From VXYL01 sp965116345 (lineage in GTDB: Bacteria; Pseudomonadota; Gammaproteobacteria; Pseudomonadales; Azotimanducaceae), in NCBI GenBank assembly GCA_965116345.1, contig OZ220680.1, positions 1,612,001-1,676,000 of the forward strand: a stretch of 64,000 nt of DNA. Direction: 5' to 3'. Within the stretch, counting starts at the first letter, position 1; every line of letters starts with the position of its first letter. The notes under the pieces are model-generated. The model ran no database searches and was not told where the DNA came from. It saw nothing but the letters and a program-made list of their open reading frames with translations. A program made the translations under genes and the position numbers. Of this stretch, positions 25,877 to 33,756 are shown one piece after another.

Positions 25877-26953
25877 ATGCGCGCCTTCAACTTCTCGCCG
25901 GGCCCGGCCGCGCTGCCCGATGCCGTCCTCGAACAGGCGCGCGACGAGCTTCTCGACTACCGGGGCCGGGGTCTCTCGGTCATGGAGATGAGCCACCGCT
26001 CCAAGGAGTTCGTCGATATCGCCGAGGGCGCGGAGGCGGATCTGCGCGAACTGCTCGCCATCGGCGACGACTACCACGTGCTGTTCCTTCAGGGCGGCGC
26101 ATCCATGCAGTTCGCCATGGTGCCGTTCAACCTGTGCCGCGCCGAGGACACCGTGGACTACGTGCACACCGGTTCCTGGGGCACCAAGGCCATCGCCGAA
26201 GCCCAGCGCCTCGCCATGGTGAACGTCGCGGCGTCCTCGGAGGAGACGAACTTCGACCGCATACCGCCAAGGGAGTCCTGGCGGCTGTCGGCGAACGCCG
26301 CGTACTGCCACATCGTCGCCAACGAGACCATCGGCGGCGTGCAGTTCCACGACTTCCCGGAGACGGACGCACCCCTGGTCGCCGACATGTCCTCGGAGCT
26401 GCTGTCCCGGCCCATCGACGTGAGCCGGTTCAGCGTCATCTACGCCGGCGCGCAGAAGAACGTCGGCCCGGCCGGACTCTGCGTGGTGATCGTGCGCCGC
26501 GATCTCGCCGGCCGCGCGCGTCCCGGCACGCCGCGCATCCTCGACTACGCCGTGCAGGGCGACAACGGCTCGATGTTCAACACCCCGCCGACCTACAGTT
26601 GGTATCTCGCCGGGCTGGTGTTGAAGTGGCTGAAGCGCTCCGGCGGCGTCGCCGAGATGGACCGCGTCAACCGCCGCAAGGCGGCCAAGCTGTACGCGGC
26701 GATCGACGTCAGCAACTTCTACCACTCGCCTGTGAAGGCGCCCGACCGATCCATCATGAACGTGCCGTTCACCCTGGCCGACCCGGCACTGGACCAGGCC
26801 TTCCTGGACGGTGCCGAGGAACGGCGGCTGCTGAACCTGAAGGGCCATCGCAGCGTTGGGGGCATGCGTGCGAGCCTCTACAATGCGGTCAGTGAAGAAG
26901 CGGTCGATACCCTGATCGAGTACTTGGCGGCATTCGAGGCCGACCACGGCTGA
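25877..26953 (+). CDS. serC: Phosphoserine aminotransferase
   Basis: Class V aminotransferase of 358 aa. FNFSPGPAALP opens the protein, MEMSHRSKEF follows, and the PLP lysine is Lys194 in YAGAQKNVGPAGL. It ends with KGHRSVGGMRASLYNA. It makes 3-phosphoserine from 3-phosphohydroxypyruvate and glutamate, and also acts in pyridoxal phosphate synthesis. ATG at 25877. It precedes pheA by 13 bp, and the two are probably on one transcript. Confidence 0.97.
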   Translation: MRAFNFSPGPAALPDAVLEQARDELLDYRGRGLSVMEMSHRSKEFVDIAEGAEADLRELLAIGDDYHVLFLQGGASMQFAMVPFNLCRAEDTVDYVHTGSWGTKAIAEAQRLAMVNVAASSEETNFDRIPPRESWRLSANAAYCHIVANETIGGVQFHDFPETDAPLVADMSSELLSRPIDVSRFSVIYAGAQKNVGPAGLCVVIVRRDLAGRARPGTPRILDYAVQGDNGSMFNTPPTYSWYLAGLVLKWLKRSGGVAEMDRVNRRKAAKLYAAIDVSNFYHSPVKAPDRSIMNVPFTLADPALDQAFLDGAEERRLLNLKGHRSVGGMRASLYNAVSEEAVDTLIEYLAAFEADHG

Positions 26954-26966
26954 TTGGACCAACCCT

Positions 26967-28070
26967 ATGGCTGAACGACAGACTAAAGAGGATCTCGCCG
27001 CGCTGCGCGAGCGCATCGACGGCATCGACCGCAAGCTCCGCGCGCTGTTGAACGAACGCGCCGCTCACGCCCTGGAGGTTGCACGCGTGAAGGGCCTCAG
27101 CGACCAGGACGAGCCGCCAGTGTACTACCGCCCGGAACGCGAAGCGCAGATCCTCGCCCAGCTGCGCGCGGACAACGAAGGCCCGCTGCCGGACGAGCAC
27201 ATCGAACGCCTGTTCAAGGAGATCATGTCCTGCTGCCTGTCGCTGGAGCAGCCGCTGACCGTCGCCTGCCTCGGGCCCGCCGGGACCTATACCGAGGCTG
27301 CGGCGATCAAGCAGTTCGGCCACTTCGCGAAGATGCGCACCCTGGCGTCGGTGGCCGACGTGTTCCGCGAGGTGGAGTCCGGTGCCGCCCACTACGGCGT
27401 GGTCGCGGTCGAAAACAGCACCGACGGCATGGTCAAGCACACGCTCGACTGTTTCGTCGGTTCCGATCTCAGCATCTGCGCCGAGGTGGAGTTGCCGATC
27501 CACCACGCGTTCCTAGTCAAACGCGGTATCGATCCGCAGACGGTCAGCGAGATTTGTTCGCACGAGCAGTCGCTGGCCCAGTGCCGCCACTGGCTGGACC
27601 TGCACTACCCCACGGTGTCGCGACGGCCGGTGTCGAGCAACGCGGAGGCGGCGCGGCTCGCGGCCGAAGCGGACCGCGTCGCCGCCATCGCCGGCGAATC
27701 GGCGGCCGACCGCTACGGTCTGGACCTCGTCCACGCCAACATCGAGGACCAGCCCGGCAATAAGACGCGCTTCTTCGTCGTCGGCAAGCAGCAGGTGGAG
27801 GCCTCGGGCAGGGACCGCACGTCCATCCTGGTCTCCACGCGCAACGAACCCGGTGCGCTGTACAAGCTGCTCGCACCCTTTAAGCGCAACGACATCAGCC
27901 TGTCGCGCATCGAGTCGCGGCCGTCACATACCTCGTCGTGGAGCTACGTGTTCTTCATCGACTTCGAAGGCCACCGCAGTGATCGCACAATCACCAAGGT
28001 TCTGGCCGAACTCGAGTCCGTCGCCACGGACGTGAAGCACCTCGGATCCTATCCGCAGGCCACGCCGTGA
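26967..28070 (+). CDS. pheA: Bifunctional chorismate mutase / prephenate dehydratase (P-protein)
   Basis: Protein of 367 aa with three domains. An AroQ chorismate mutase covers about 1-90 (LRERIDGIDRKLRALLNERA). A prephenate dehydratase follows (about 93-275; LGPAGTYTEAAA, VVAVENSTDG, GNKTRFFVVG with the catalytic Thr-Arg-Phe). A C-terminal ACT domain (about 285-360) has GALYKLLAPF and the phenylalanine-binding ESRPS. It converts chorismate to phenylpyruvate with feedback control by phenylalanine. Its TGA overlaps the GTG of hisC. Confidence 0.97.
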   Translation: MAERQTKEDLAALRERIDGIDRKLRALLNERAAHALEVARVKGLSDQDEPPVYYRPEREAQILAQLRADNEGPLPDEHIERLFKEIMSCCLSLEQPLTVACLGPAGTYTEAAAIKQFGHFAKMRTLASVADVFREVESGAAHYGVVAVENSTDGMVKHTLDCFVGSDLSICAEVELPIHHAFLVKRGIDPQTVSEICSHEQSLAQCRHWLDLHYPTVSRRPVSSNAEAARLAAEADRVAAIAGESAADRYGLDLVHANIEDQPGNKTRFFVVGKQQVEASGRDRTSILVSTRNEPGALYKLLAPFKRNDISLSRIESRPSHTSSWSYVFFIDFEGHRSDRTITKVLAELESVATDVKHLGSYPQATP

Positions 28071-29197
28071 CGGCACCGCGGCGGGACGATACGCCCGCGA
28101 ACATCAATCAGAGCGTCACCGGGCTGGTGCCGTACCAAGGCGGCAAACCCATCGAGGAGTTGAGCCGGGAACGCGGCATCGCCGACATCGTCAAACTTGC
28201 CAGCAACGAGAACCCGCGAGGCCCGGGACCTAGGGCCCGCACGGCGCTGGCGGTTGCGACGGCCGAGCTGTCCCGGTATCCGGACGGCAACGGCTTCCGC
28301 CTGAAGGCGGCCTTGGCCGAGCATCTCGGGGTCGAACCCGGCCGGATCACCCTGGGCAACGGTTCCAACGACGTCCTCGACCTCGCCGCCCGGGTGGCCA
28401 TCTCGCCCGGCTCCCGGGGAGTCGTCGATGCGCACTGCTTCGTCGTGTATCCGATGGCGATCACAGCCGCGGGCGGCGAGATCGTCACCGTTCCGTCGGT
28501 CGATTGGGGCCACGATCTCGAAGCCATGGCGGCGGCCGTTGACGACGCGACCCGCATGGTCTTCTTGGCCAACCCCAACAACCCCACCGGCACGTGTTTC
28601 GACGAGGCCGCGTTGCGGCGCTTCCTCGAGGCGGTGCCACGCCGGACCTGGGTGGTGCTCGACGAGGCCTACGCCGAGTACGTAGGCGGCCCGGTAGGGA
28701 ACGGCGGCCGGTACCCGGACGGCATCCGGCTGCTCGACGAATATCCAAACCTGATCGTCACGCGGACGTTCTCGAAGATCCATGCACTGGCCGCGTTGCG
28801 CATCGGCTACGCGGTGAGTTCGCCAACGTTCGCCGATCTCATGAACCGCGTCCGGCAACCGTTCAACGCCAACAGCCTGGCGCTGGCCGCCGCCGAAGGG
28901 GCGCTCGGCGACACCGACTACGCCGCCGAGAGCCGGCGTCTCAACGACGAGGGCATGGATCGGCTGACGGGCGGTTTCGAAGCCCTGTCGCTGGAATGGA
29001 TTCCATCGACCGGCAACTTCGTGACGTTCCATGTGGGGTCGGCCCGCGACGCGATGGCCGTCTACGAAGCTCTGCTCGACCAAGGGGTCATCGTCCGCCC
29101 CGTGGCCAACTACGGCATGCCGGAACACCTGCGCGTCACCGTGGGACTTGCGGACGAGAACGACCGCTTTCTGAAGGCGCTGTCGCACGCCCTATGA
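28067..29197 (+). CDS. hisC: Histidinol-phosphate / aromatic aminotransferase (HisC2 type)
   Basis: Fold-type I aminotransferase of 376 aa with NPNNPTGTCFD, DEAYAEYV and the PLP lysine Lys237 in TFSKIHALAALRIGY. Sequence type is HisC. Its place between pheA and tyrA matches Pseudomonas hisC2, where the enzyme probably also transaminates aromatic 2-oxo acids or prephenate. GTG start at 28067 overlaps the pheA stop, and its TGA overlaps the tyrA ATG. The main physiological substrate is an inference from context. Confidence 0.94.
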   Translation: MTAPRRDDTPANINQSVTGLVPYQGGKPIEELSRERGIADIVKLASNENPRGPGPRARTALAVATAELSRYPDGNGFRLKAALAEHLGVEPGRITLGNGSNDVLDLAARVAISPGSRGVVDAHCFVVYPMAITAAGGEIVTVPSVDWGHDLEAMAAAVDDATRMVFLANPNNPTGTCFDEAALRRFLEAVPRRTWVVLDEAYAEYVGGPVGNGGRYPDGIRLLDEYPNLIVTRTFSKIHALAALRIGYAVSSPTFADLMNRVRQPFNANSLALAAAEGALGDTDYAAESRRLNDEGMDRLTGGFEALSLEWIPSTGNFVTFHVGSARDAMAVYEALLDQGVIVRPVANYGMPEHLRVTVGLADENDRFLKALSHAL

Positions 29198-30009
29198 GCG
29201 ACTCCCTGCTGCTGGTGGGCACGGGTCTCGTCGGCGGCTCCTTCGCCCGCGCGGCCAAGGCACGCGGCGTGTTTCAACGAATCGTCGGCATGGACCGCGA
29301 CCCGGCGGCACTTGAGGAGGCGGTGCGTCTCGGGGTTGTGGATGCGCCGGCGGATTCGTTCCACGGTCACGCCGCCGTGTGCATCGCGGTACCGGTGGCC
29401 GGCATCGCCGGGTGCGTGCGCGACGCGGTGGACGGCGGCGTGCCGGTATTCGATGTCGGCAGCGTCAAGGCGCCCATCCTCGAAGCCCTCCGGCCGGTAC
29501 CGGCGAACTTCGTTCCGTGCCACCCCATTGCCGGTTCCGAACGACAGGGTCCCGCCGAGGCGCGTGCGGATCTCTTCGAGGGTCGAGCCGTCGTGCTGAC
29601 CCCCGTGGCGGCCACCGATGCGCACGCCGTCGCCGCCGTCACGGGCTATTGGGAGGCCGTCGGCGCGCGCGTTGTCACAGAGGGCCCCGCCGACCACGAC
29701 CGCCGCTTCGCGCTGGTCAGCCATCTGCCGCATCTCGTCGCCTTCGCGTTCATGGAGACGGCCTCGGGCAGACCCCTCGACATCGTCGGCAACGGCTTCC
29801 GCGACTTCGTGCGCACCGCCGGGGCGGACCCGGACGTCTGGACCGACATCCTGCAGGCCAACGCCGGCGAAGTGCGCGCCTATCTGGACGAGTTGGTGAG
29901 CACGCTGCGTTCCTACGGAGCCATGGTGGGCGACGACCCGGTCAAGTTGCGCGAACGGCTCGCCAAGGTCGTCGAGAGCAAACAGTCGTTCGACGCCATG
30001 GACCGCTGA
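29194..30009 (+). CDS. tyrA: Prephenate (or arogenate) dehydrogenase
   Basis: Single-domain TyrA of 271 aa with the NAD motif VGTGLVGGSFARAA, PCHPIAGSERQGP (catalytic His), LTP, and FALVSHLPHLVAFAF. It makes 4-hydroxyphenylpyruvate or tyrosine. In Pseudomonas this reading frame is fused to or followed by aroA. Here the protein ends at KQSFDAMDR and cmk starts at once, so aroA is absent from the locus. ATG at 29194 overlaps the hisC stop. There is no ACT domain, so feedback control is not evident. Confidence 0.95.
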   Translation: MSDSLLLVGTGLVGGSFARAAKARGVFQRIVGMDRDPAALEEAVRLGVVDAPADSFHGHAAVCIAVPVAGIAGCVRDAVDGGVPVFDVGSVKAPILEALRPVPANFVPCHPIAGSERQGPAEARADLFEGRAVVLTPVAATDAHAVAAVTGYWEAVGARVVTEGPADHDRRFALVSHLPHLVAFAFMETASGRPLDIVGNGFRDFVRTAGADPDVWTDILQANAGEVRAYLDELVSTLRSYGAMVGDDPVKLRERLAKVVESKQSFDAMDR

Positions 30010-30776
30010 TGGGGCAACGCGACGCTTCCAACCCGCTCGCCGATGTCGTCACCATCGACGGTCCGGGCGGTGCCGGCAAGGGCACCGTGTCGGGACTCCT
30101 CGCCGCACGCCTCGGCTGGCACCTGCTCGACAGCGGTGCGCTGTACCGCGTGGTTGGCGTGGTCGCCGAGCGACGGGGCATCGACCTGGCCGACGCGGCC
30201 GCTCTGGCGACGATGGCGCGCGGTCTCGACATCGCGTTCACCGAATCCGTCACCGACGACGCGGTATCCGTGGCGGTTGTCGTCGACGGCGCGGACGAGA
30301 CGTCGGCGATTCGTGCGGCCGAGGCGGAGGAACCTGCCTCGCGGGTAGCCGCGCTGGCCGATGTGCGGACCGCCTTGGGCGACGTCCAACAGAGCTTCCG
30401 ACGGCCCCCGGGGCTGGTCGCCGACGGCCGCGACATGGGCACGGTGGTGTTCCCCGATGCGCGCCTCAAGATCTTCCTCACGGCGAGCGCCGAGGTCCGC
30501 GCCGAACGCCGGATGCGGCAGTTGGCGGCGGACCCCCGGCGGTTGAAGGATCAGCACGCCGGTGATAGTCTGCGCGCCCCTTGCGGAGGTAGCGCGGCGG
30601 CGTTGACCGCCGTGCGAGCCAGAACCCAGGCGCGGGATCAGAGGGACCGGACGCGTGACGTCTCTCCCCTGGTGCCGGCGACCGACGCGATGACGATCGA
30701 TTCCACGGCCCTGTCGATCGACAACGTGATGACCGAGGTCATGGCGCTGGTGCGCGAACGAGGGTTGGACCATTAG
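30009..30776 (+). CDS. cmk: Cytidylate kinase
   Basis: NMP kinase of 255 aa. The P-loop is GPGGAGKGT (18-26), with LDSGALYR, DGRDMGTVVFP and RDQRDRTRD (209-217) as further family marks. It phosphorylates CMP and dCMP. Compared with E. coli Cmk (about 227 aa), roughly 18 extra residues (about 180-198, around QHAGDSLRAPCGGSAAA) interrupt the LID region just before the conserved RDxRDR helix. The frame is intact and the catalytic residues are kept. ATG at 30009 shares a base with the tyrA stop. Confidence 0.95.
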   Translation: MGQRDASNPLADVVTIDGPGGAGKGTVSGLLAARLGWHLLDSGALYRVVGVVAERRGIDLADAAALATMARGLDIAFTESVTDDAVSVAVVVDGADETSAIRAAEAEEPASRVAALADVRTALGDVQQSFRRPPGLVADGRDMGTVVFPDARLKIFLTASAEVRAERRMRQLAADPRRLKDQHAGDSLRAPCGGSAAALTAVRARTQARDQRDRTRDVSPLVPATDAMTIDSTALSIDNVMTEVMALVRERGLDH

Positions 30777-30832
30777 ACGAGGCGATGCCCGAGGCCCGGG
30801 TAATCGATCGAAAAGGCAACGACCGGGACAAT

Positions 30833-32584
30833 ATGGCGGAAGAACTGGAAGTGGAAACAGCGGCGACGGACGTCGCCACCGAGGCTTTAATCGCATCCGG
30901 CGAGACGGGCGACGACTTCGCCCGACTCTTCGAGGAAAGTCTCGCCACGGTCGAGATGGAGCCGGGCTCGATCATCACCGGCACGGTGGTGGAGATCGAC
31001 AAGGACTTCGTCATCGTCCACGCCGGACTGAAGTCGGAAGGCGTCATTCCGCGACACCAGTTCAACGACGAGAACGGTGAATTCGCACTGTCCATCGGCG
31101 ACCAGGTGCAGGTCGCCATGGAGACCGTCGACGATGGCTGGGGAGAGACCCGGCTGTCCCGCGAAAAGGCCAAACGCGCCGAGTCGTGGCAGATGCTGGA
31201 AACCGCGTTCGGCTCCGGCGATGTCGTCAAGGGTGTGCTGAACGGCAAGGTCAAAGGCGGCTTCACCGTCGACATCAACGACATCCGCGCTTTCCTCCCC
31301 GGCTCGCTGGTGGACATCCGACCGTTGCGCGAGACCGCGCACCTGGAAGGCCGGGCCCTGGAGTTCAAGGTGATCAAGCTCGACCAGCGACGCAACAACG
31401 TCGTCGTGTCGCGCCGCGCGGTGCTCGAGGAGGAGAACAGCGCCGAACGGGAAGCGTTGCTCGCCTCGCTGCACGAAGGCCAGGAAACCAAGGGCATCGT
31501 CAAGAACCTGACCGACTACGGCGCGTTCGTCGACCTCGGCGGCGTGGACGGCCTATTGCACATCACGGACATGGCCTGGCGCCGGGTCCGGCATCCGAGC
31601 GAGATCGTCAACGTCGGCGACGAGGTGGGGGTGAAGATCCTGCGCTTCGACCGCGAGGCCAAGAAGGTCTCCCTCGGCATGAAGCAGCTAGGCGACGACC
31701 CGTGGGTGGACATCGGCCGCCGCTATCCCCAGAACACACGCGTCCAGGCGACCGTGACCAACCTGACCGACTACGGCTGTTTCGCCGAGATCGAGGAAGG
31801 CGTCGAAGGCCTGGTCCACGTCTCCGAGATGGATTGGACCAACCGCAACGTGCATCCGTCCAAGGTGGTCGCCGTGGGCGACGTGGTGGAGGTCATGGTG
31901 CTGTCCATCGACGAGGACCGGCGGCGCATCTCACTCGGCATCAAGCAGTGCCGCATGAACCCCTGGGACGAGTTCGCGGCGGCCAACGCCGCCGGCGACC
32001 GAATACGCGGTCGCATCAAGTCCATCACCGACTTCGGCATCTTCATCGGACTCGACGGCGGTATCGACGGCCTGGTGTACCTGTCGGACATCTCGTGGAA
32101 GGAAGCCGGTGAGACCGCGGTGCGCCGCTACAGCAAGGGCGAAGAGATCGACACGGTCATCCTCTCGGTCGACTCCGACCGCGAACGCATCGCGCTCGGC
32201 ATCAAGCAATTGGACAAGGATCCCTTCAACGACTATGTCACCGCCAATGATCGCAACAGCGTGGTCAGCGGCGTCGTGATGAGCGTCGAAGCGAAGGAGG
32301 CGGTCATCAGGCTCGCCGAGGATGTCCACGGCACCCTGAAGGCGTCGGAAATCCACGCGGACCGCGTGGAGGACGCGCGATCCGCCATGTCCGCCGGCGA
32401 CGAGGTCACCGCCAAAATCGTCAGCATCGACCGCAAGAACCGAGCCATCGGGCTGTCCATCAAGGCGCGCGACAAGGACGACGAGCGGCAGGCGCACCGG
32501 GACTACAAGCAGGCCCAGCCCGAGCGCCCGGGACCGACGACGCTCGGCGACCTCATCAAGGCGCAGATGGAGGGCAAGGAGTAG
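30833..32584 (+). CDS. rpsA: 30S ribosomal protein S1
   Basis: Protein of 583 aa with six S1 RNA-binding repeats. The first two are divergent ribosome-binding repeats (about 30-95 and 110-180). The next four are canonical, each marked by LTDYGAFVDLGG-, LTDYGCFAEIEEGVEGLVH-, ITDFGIFIGLDGGIDGL- and VSGVVMSVEAKEAVIRL-like segments. It brings mRNA to the small subunit. ATG at 30833 (MAEELEVETAAT) is favoured over an ATG at 30785, because it gives the normal family N-terminus. ihfB follows after 29 bp, as usual. Confidence 0.97.
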   Translation: MAEELEVETAATDVATEALIASGETGDDFARLFEESLATVEMEPGSIITGTVVEIDKDFVIVHAGLKSEGVIPRHQFNDENGEFALSIGDQVQVAMETVDDGWGETRLSREKAKRAESWQMLETAFGSGDVVKGVLNGKVKGGFTVDINDIRAFLPGSLVDIRPLRETAHLEGRALEFKVIKLDQRRNNVVVSRRAVLEEENSAEREALLASLHEGQETKGIVKNLTDYGAFVDLGGVDGLLHITDMAWRRVRHPSEIVNVGDEVGVKILRFDREAKKVSLGMKQLGDDPWVDIGRRYPQNTRVQATVTNLTDYGCFAEIEEGVEGLVHVSEMDWTNRNVHPSKVVAVGDVVEVMVLSIDEDRRRISLGIKQCRMNPWDEFAAANAAGDRIRGRIKSITDFGIFIGLDGGIDGLVYLSDISWKEAGETAVRRYSKGEEIDTVILSVDSDRERIALGIKQLDKDPFNDYVTANDRNSVVSGVVMSVEAKEAVIRLAEDVHGTLKASEIHADRVEDARSAMSAGDEVTAKIVSIDRKNRAIGLSIKARDKDDERQAHRDYKQAQPERPGPTTLGDLIKAQMEGKE

Positions 32585-32613
32585 TCCGGGGAGTCGCCGG
32601 ACGCGGGGGTTTT

Positions 32614-32943
32614 ATGACCAGGTCCGAACTCATCGACCGGATCGCGTTGGGCCAGCGGCACTTGACGGCAAAGGACGTCGAGCTCGCCGTCAAAGTCATG
32701 ATCGACCGGATGTCCGACGCCTTGGCCAGTGGCCAGCGCATCGAGATCCGCGGCTTCGGGAGCTTCTCCCTGCACTACCGCCCGCCGCGGATCGGCCGCA
32801 ATCCCAAGACCGGTGAGGCGGTTGGCGTCGGCGGCAAGTACGCACCCCACTTCAAGCCCGGCAAGCATCTGCGCGACCGCGTCAACCACAGCCGAGAGAT
32901 CCAGATCGGTCACGGTGACGAGGCTGCGAACCCGACGCCCTAG
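32614..32943 (+). CDS. ihfB: Integration host factor subunit beta
   Basis: HU/IHF-fold protein of 109 aa: MTRSELIDRIA, VKVMIDRMSDALASGQRIEIRGFGSFSLHYRPPRIGRNPKTGE (contains the DNA-bending arm with the Arg-x-Gly-Arg-Asn-Pro motif) and VGGKYAPHFKPGK. It bends DNA as a heterodimer with IhfA. It is about 15 residues longer than typical IhfB. The tail after LRDRV (GHGDEAANPTP) is not conserved, and the stop codon lies in the left inverted repeat of a miniature element, so the C-terminus may have been altered by that insertion. Confidence 0.96.
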   Translation: MTRSELIDRIALGQRHLTAKDVELAVKVMIDRMSDALASGQRIEIRGFGSFSLHYRPPRIGRNPKTGEAVGVGGKYAPHFKPGKHLRDRVNHSREIQIGHGDEAANPTP

Positions 32944-33186
32944 CCCGCATTTCTCACCACGCCGCTTGTGCGAACAACATATGCTTCGAATATCAGTTGC
33001 TTGTGTCGGAATCCCGAGGTGTCGGAATTTGCAGACTGCGCTGGCCGCGCCCTCGCCGGTCTTTTGGCCCCGTGCGCGCACGTGCGACCTCGACCGTAGG
33101 CCCGCTATGCTTCTCGGTCGCGAGCACGCGCACGGGGCCAAAATCCTCGGCGATCATCGCGGCCCGTGGTGAGAAATGCGGGCTAG
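32940..33186. mobile_element. MITE-like element with 22-bp perfect terminal inverted repeats
   Basis: Perfect 22-bp inverted repeats at 32940-32961 (CTAGCCCGCATTTCTCACCA...) and 33165-33186 bound a 247-bp segment with no plausible gene. Inside are a second inverted pair of 17 bp (TTTTGGCCCCGTGCGCG at 33062-33078 and its complement at 33127-33143) and a direct repeat GTGTCGGAAT (33003-33012, 33019-33028). Each end begins with CTAG, which may be a target duplication. A transposase-less insertion element is the best reading; the parent family is not identified. Confidence 0.75.
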
Positions 33187-33192
33187 CCGCTA

Positions 33193-33489
33193 GTGGCATC
33201 GACGCCGGCGTCGTCACCCCCAACCTCCACGCGTTCGGGCGGGCGCTTCTGGCGGCGGGCGCGACGGCTCATCGTCGCCATGATTCTCATCGTCACGGTC
33301 GTCGCCAGCATTCTGCTGGCCATCGACAACCAGACGCCCGTCAGCCTGCGCTTCCTGGACCACGTCAGCCGTCCCTGGCCGGTGGCCTGGTGGATGGCAC
33401 TCGCCTTCGCAAGCGGCGCGGTCGCCGGGCTCGTCGCCGGTCTCGGTTGGCGCGCCTCGCGGCGGTTTCGCAGGTCAGACCTTCCCTAG
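33193..33489 (+). CDS. lapA: LapA-like (DUF1049) inner-membrane protein
   Basis: Protein of up to 98 aa with two hydrophobic segments (about 27-43 and 65-85) around the family-typical LAIDNQTPVSLRFLDH. LapA and LapB (YciS/YciM) act together in lipopolysaccharide control in E. coli, and lapA-lapB usually follow ihfB. Here lapB is absent. GTG at 33193 lies just after the miniature element; an internal ATG (MILIVTVVAS, residue 30) would give a normal-length LapA and may be the true start. The end RRSDLP-stop is encoded by AGACCTTCCCTAG (33477-33489), the same 13-mer that forms a palindrome arm after rluB. Confidence 0.8.
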   Translation: MASTPASSPPTSTRSGGRFWRRARRLIVAMILIVTVVASILLAIDNQTPVSLRFLDHVSRPWPVAWWMALAFASGAVAGLVAGLGWRASRRFRRSDLP

Positions 33490-33580
33490 GTATCCACCGC
33501 CTCGCCCACGGGTATGCTGGCCCGTCCGCTACGCCCGCACATACTGGTACGGCCCCCGGTTCGGACATGCGTCCGCAGCG

Positions 33581-33733
33581 GTGGAAGTGCTGCGTCTACG
33601 CGGCATTGCGCTGTCGGACGATGCCGAGCGACGCCTAGCCGCGACGACGGCCACGCGAGAGAAGTTGCTGGCCGCGGCCGCGGGTTGCTCGACCGAAACC
33701 GACTTCTGGGCGCGGTTGGGGTCGGGCGACTGA
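33581..33733 (+). pseudogene. Fragment resembling the C-terminal tail of an Rpn/DUF4351-type protein
   Basis: A 50-codon open stretch reads VEVLRLRGIALSDDAERRLA, then a helical tail ending FWARLGSGD. This pattern (a leucine-rich strand, RGI-x-L-S, then two helices) looks like the C-terminus of Rpn-type proteins, whose upstream parts are absent here. In-frame sequence upstream to about 33512 is not convincing. It may be a remnant or a genuine small protein starting at the GTG. The remaining bases of the 33490-33756 spacer show nothing else. Confidence 0.35.
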
Positions 33734-33756
33734 GAGACTGAGAGGCGGATCCGGGA

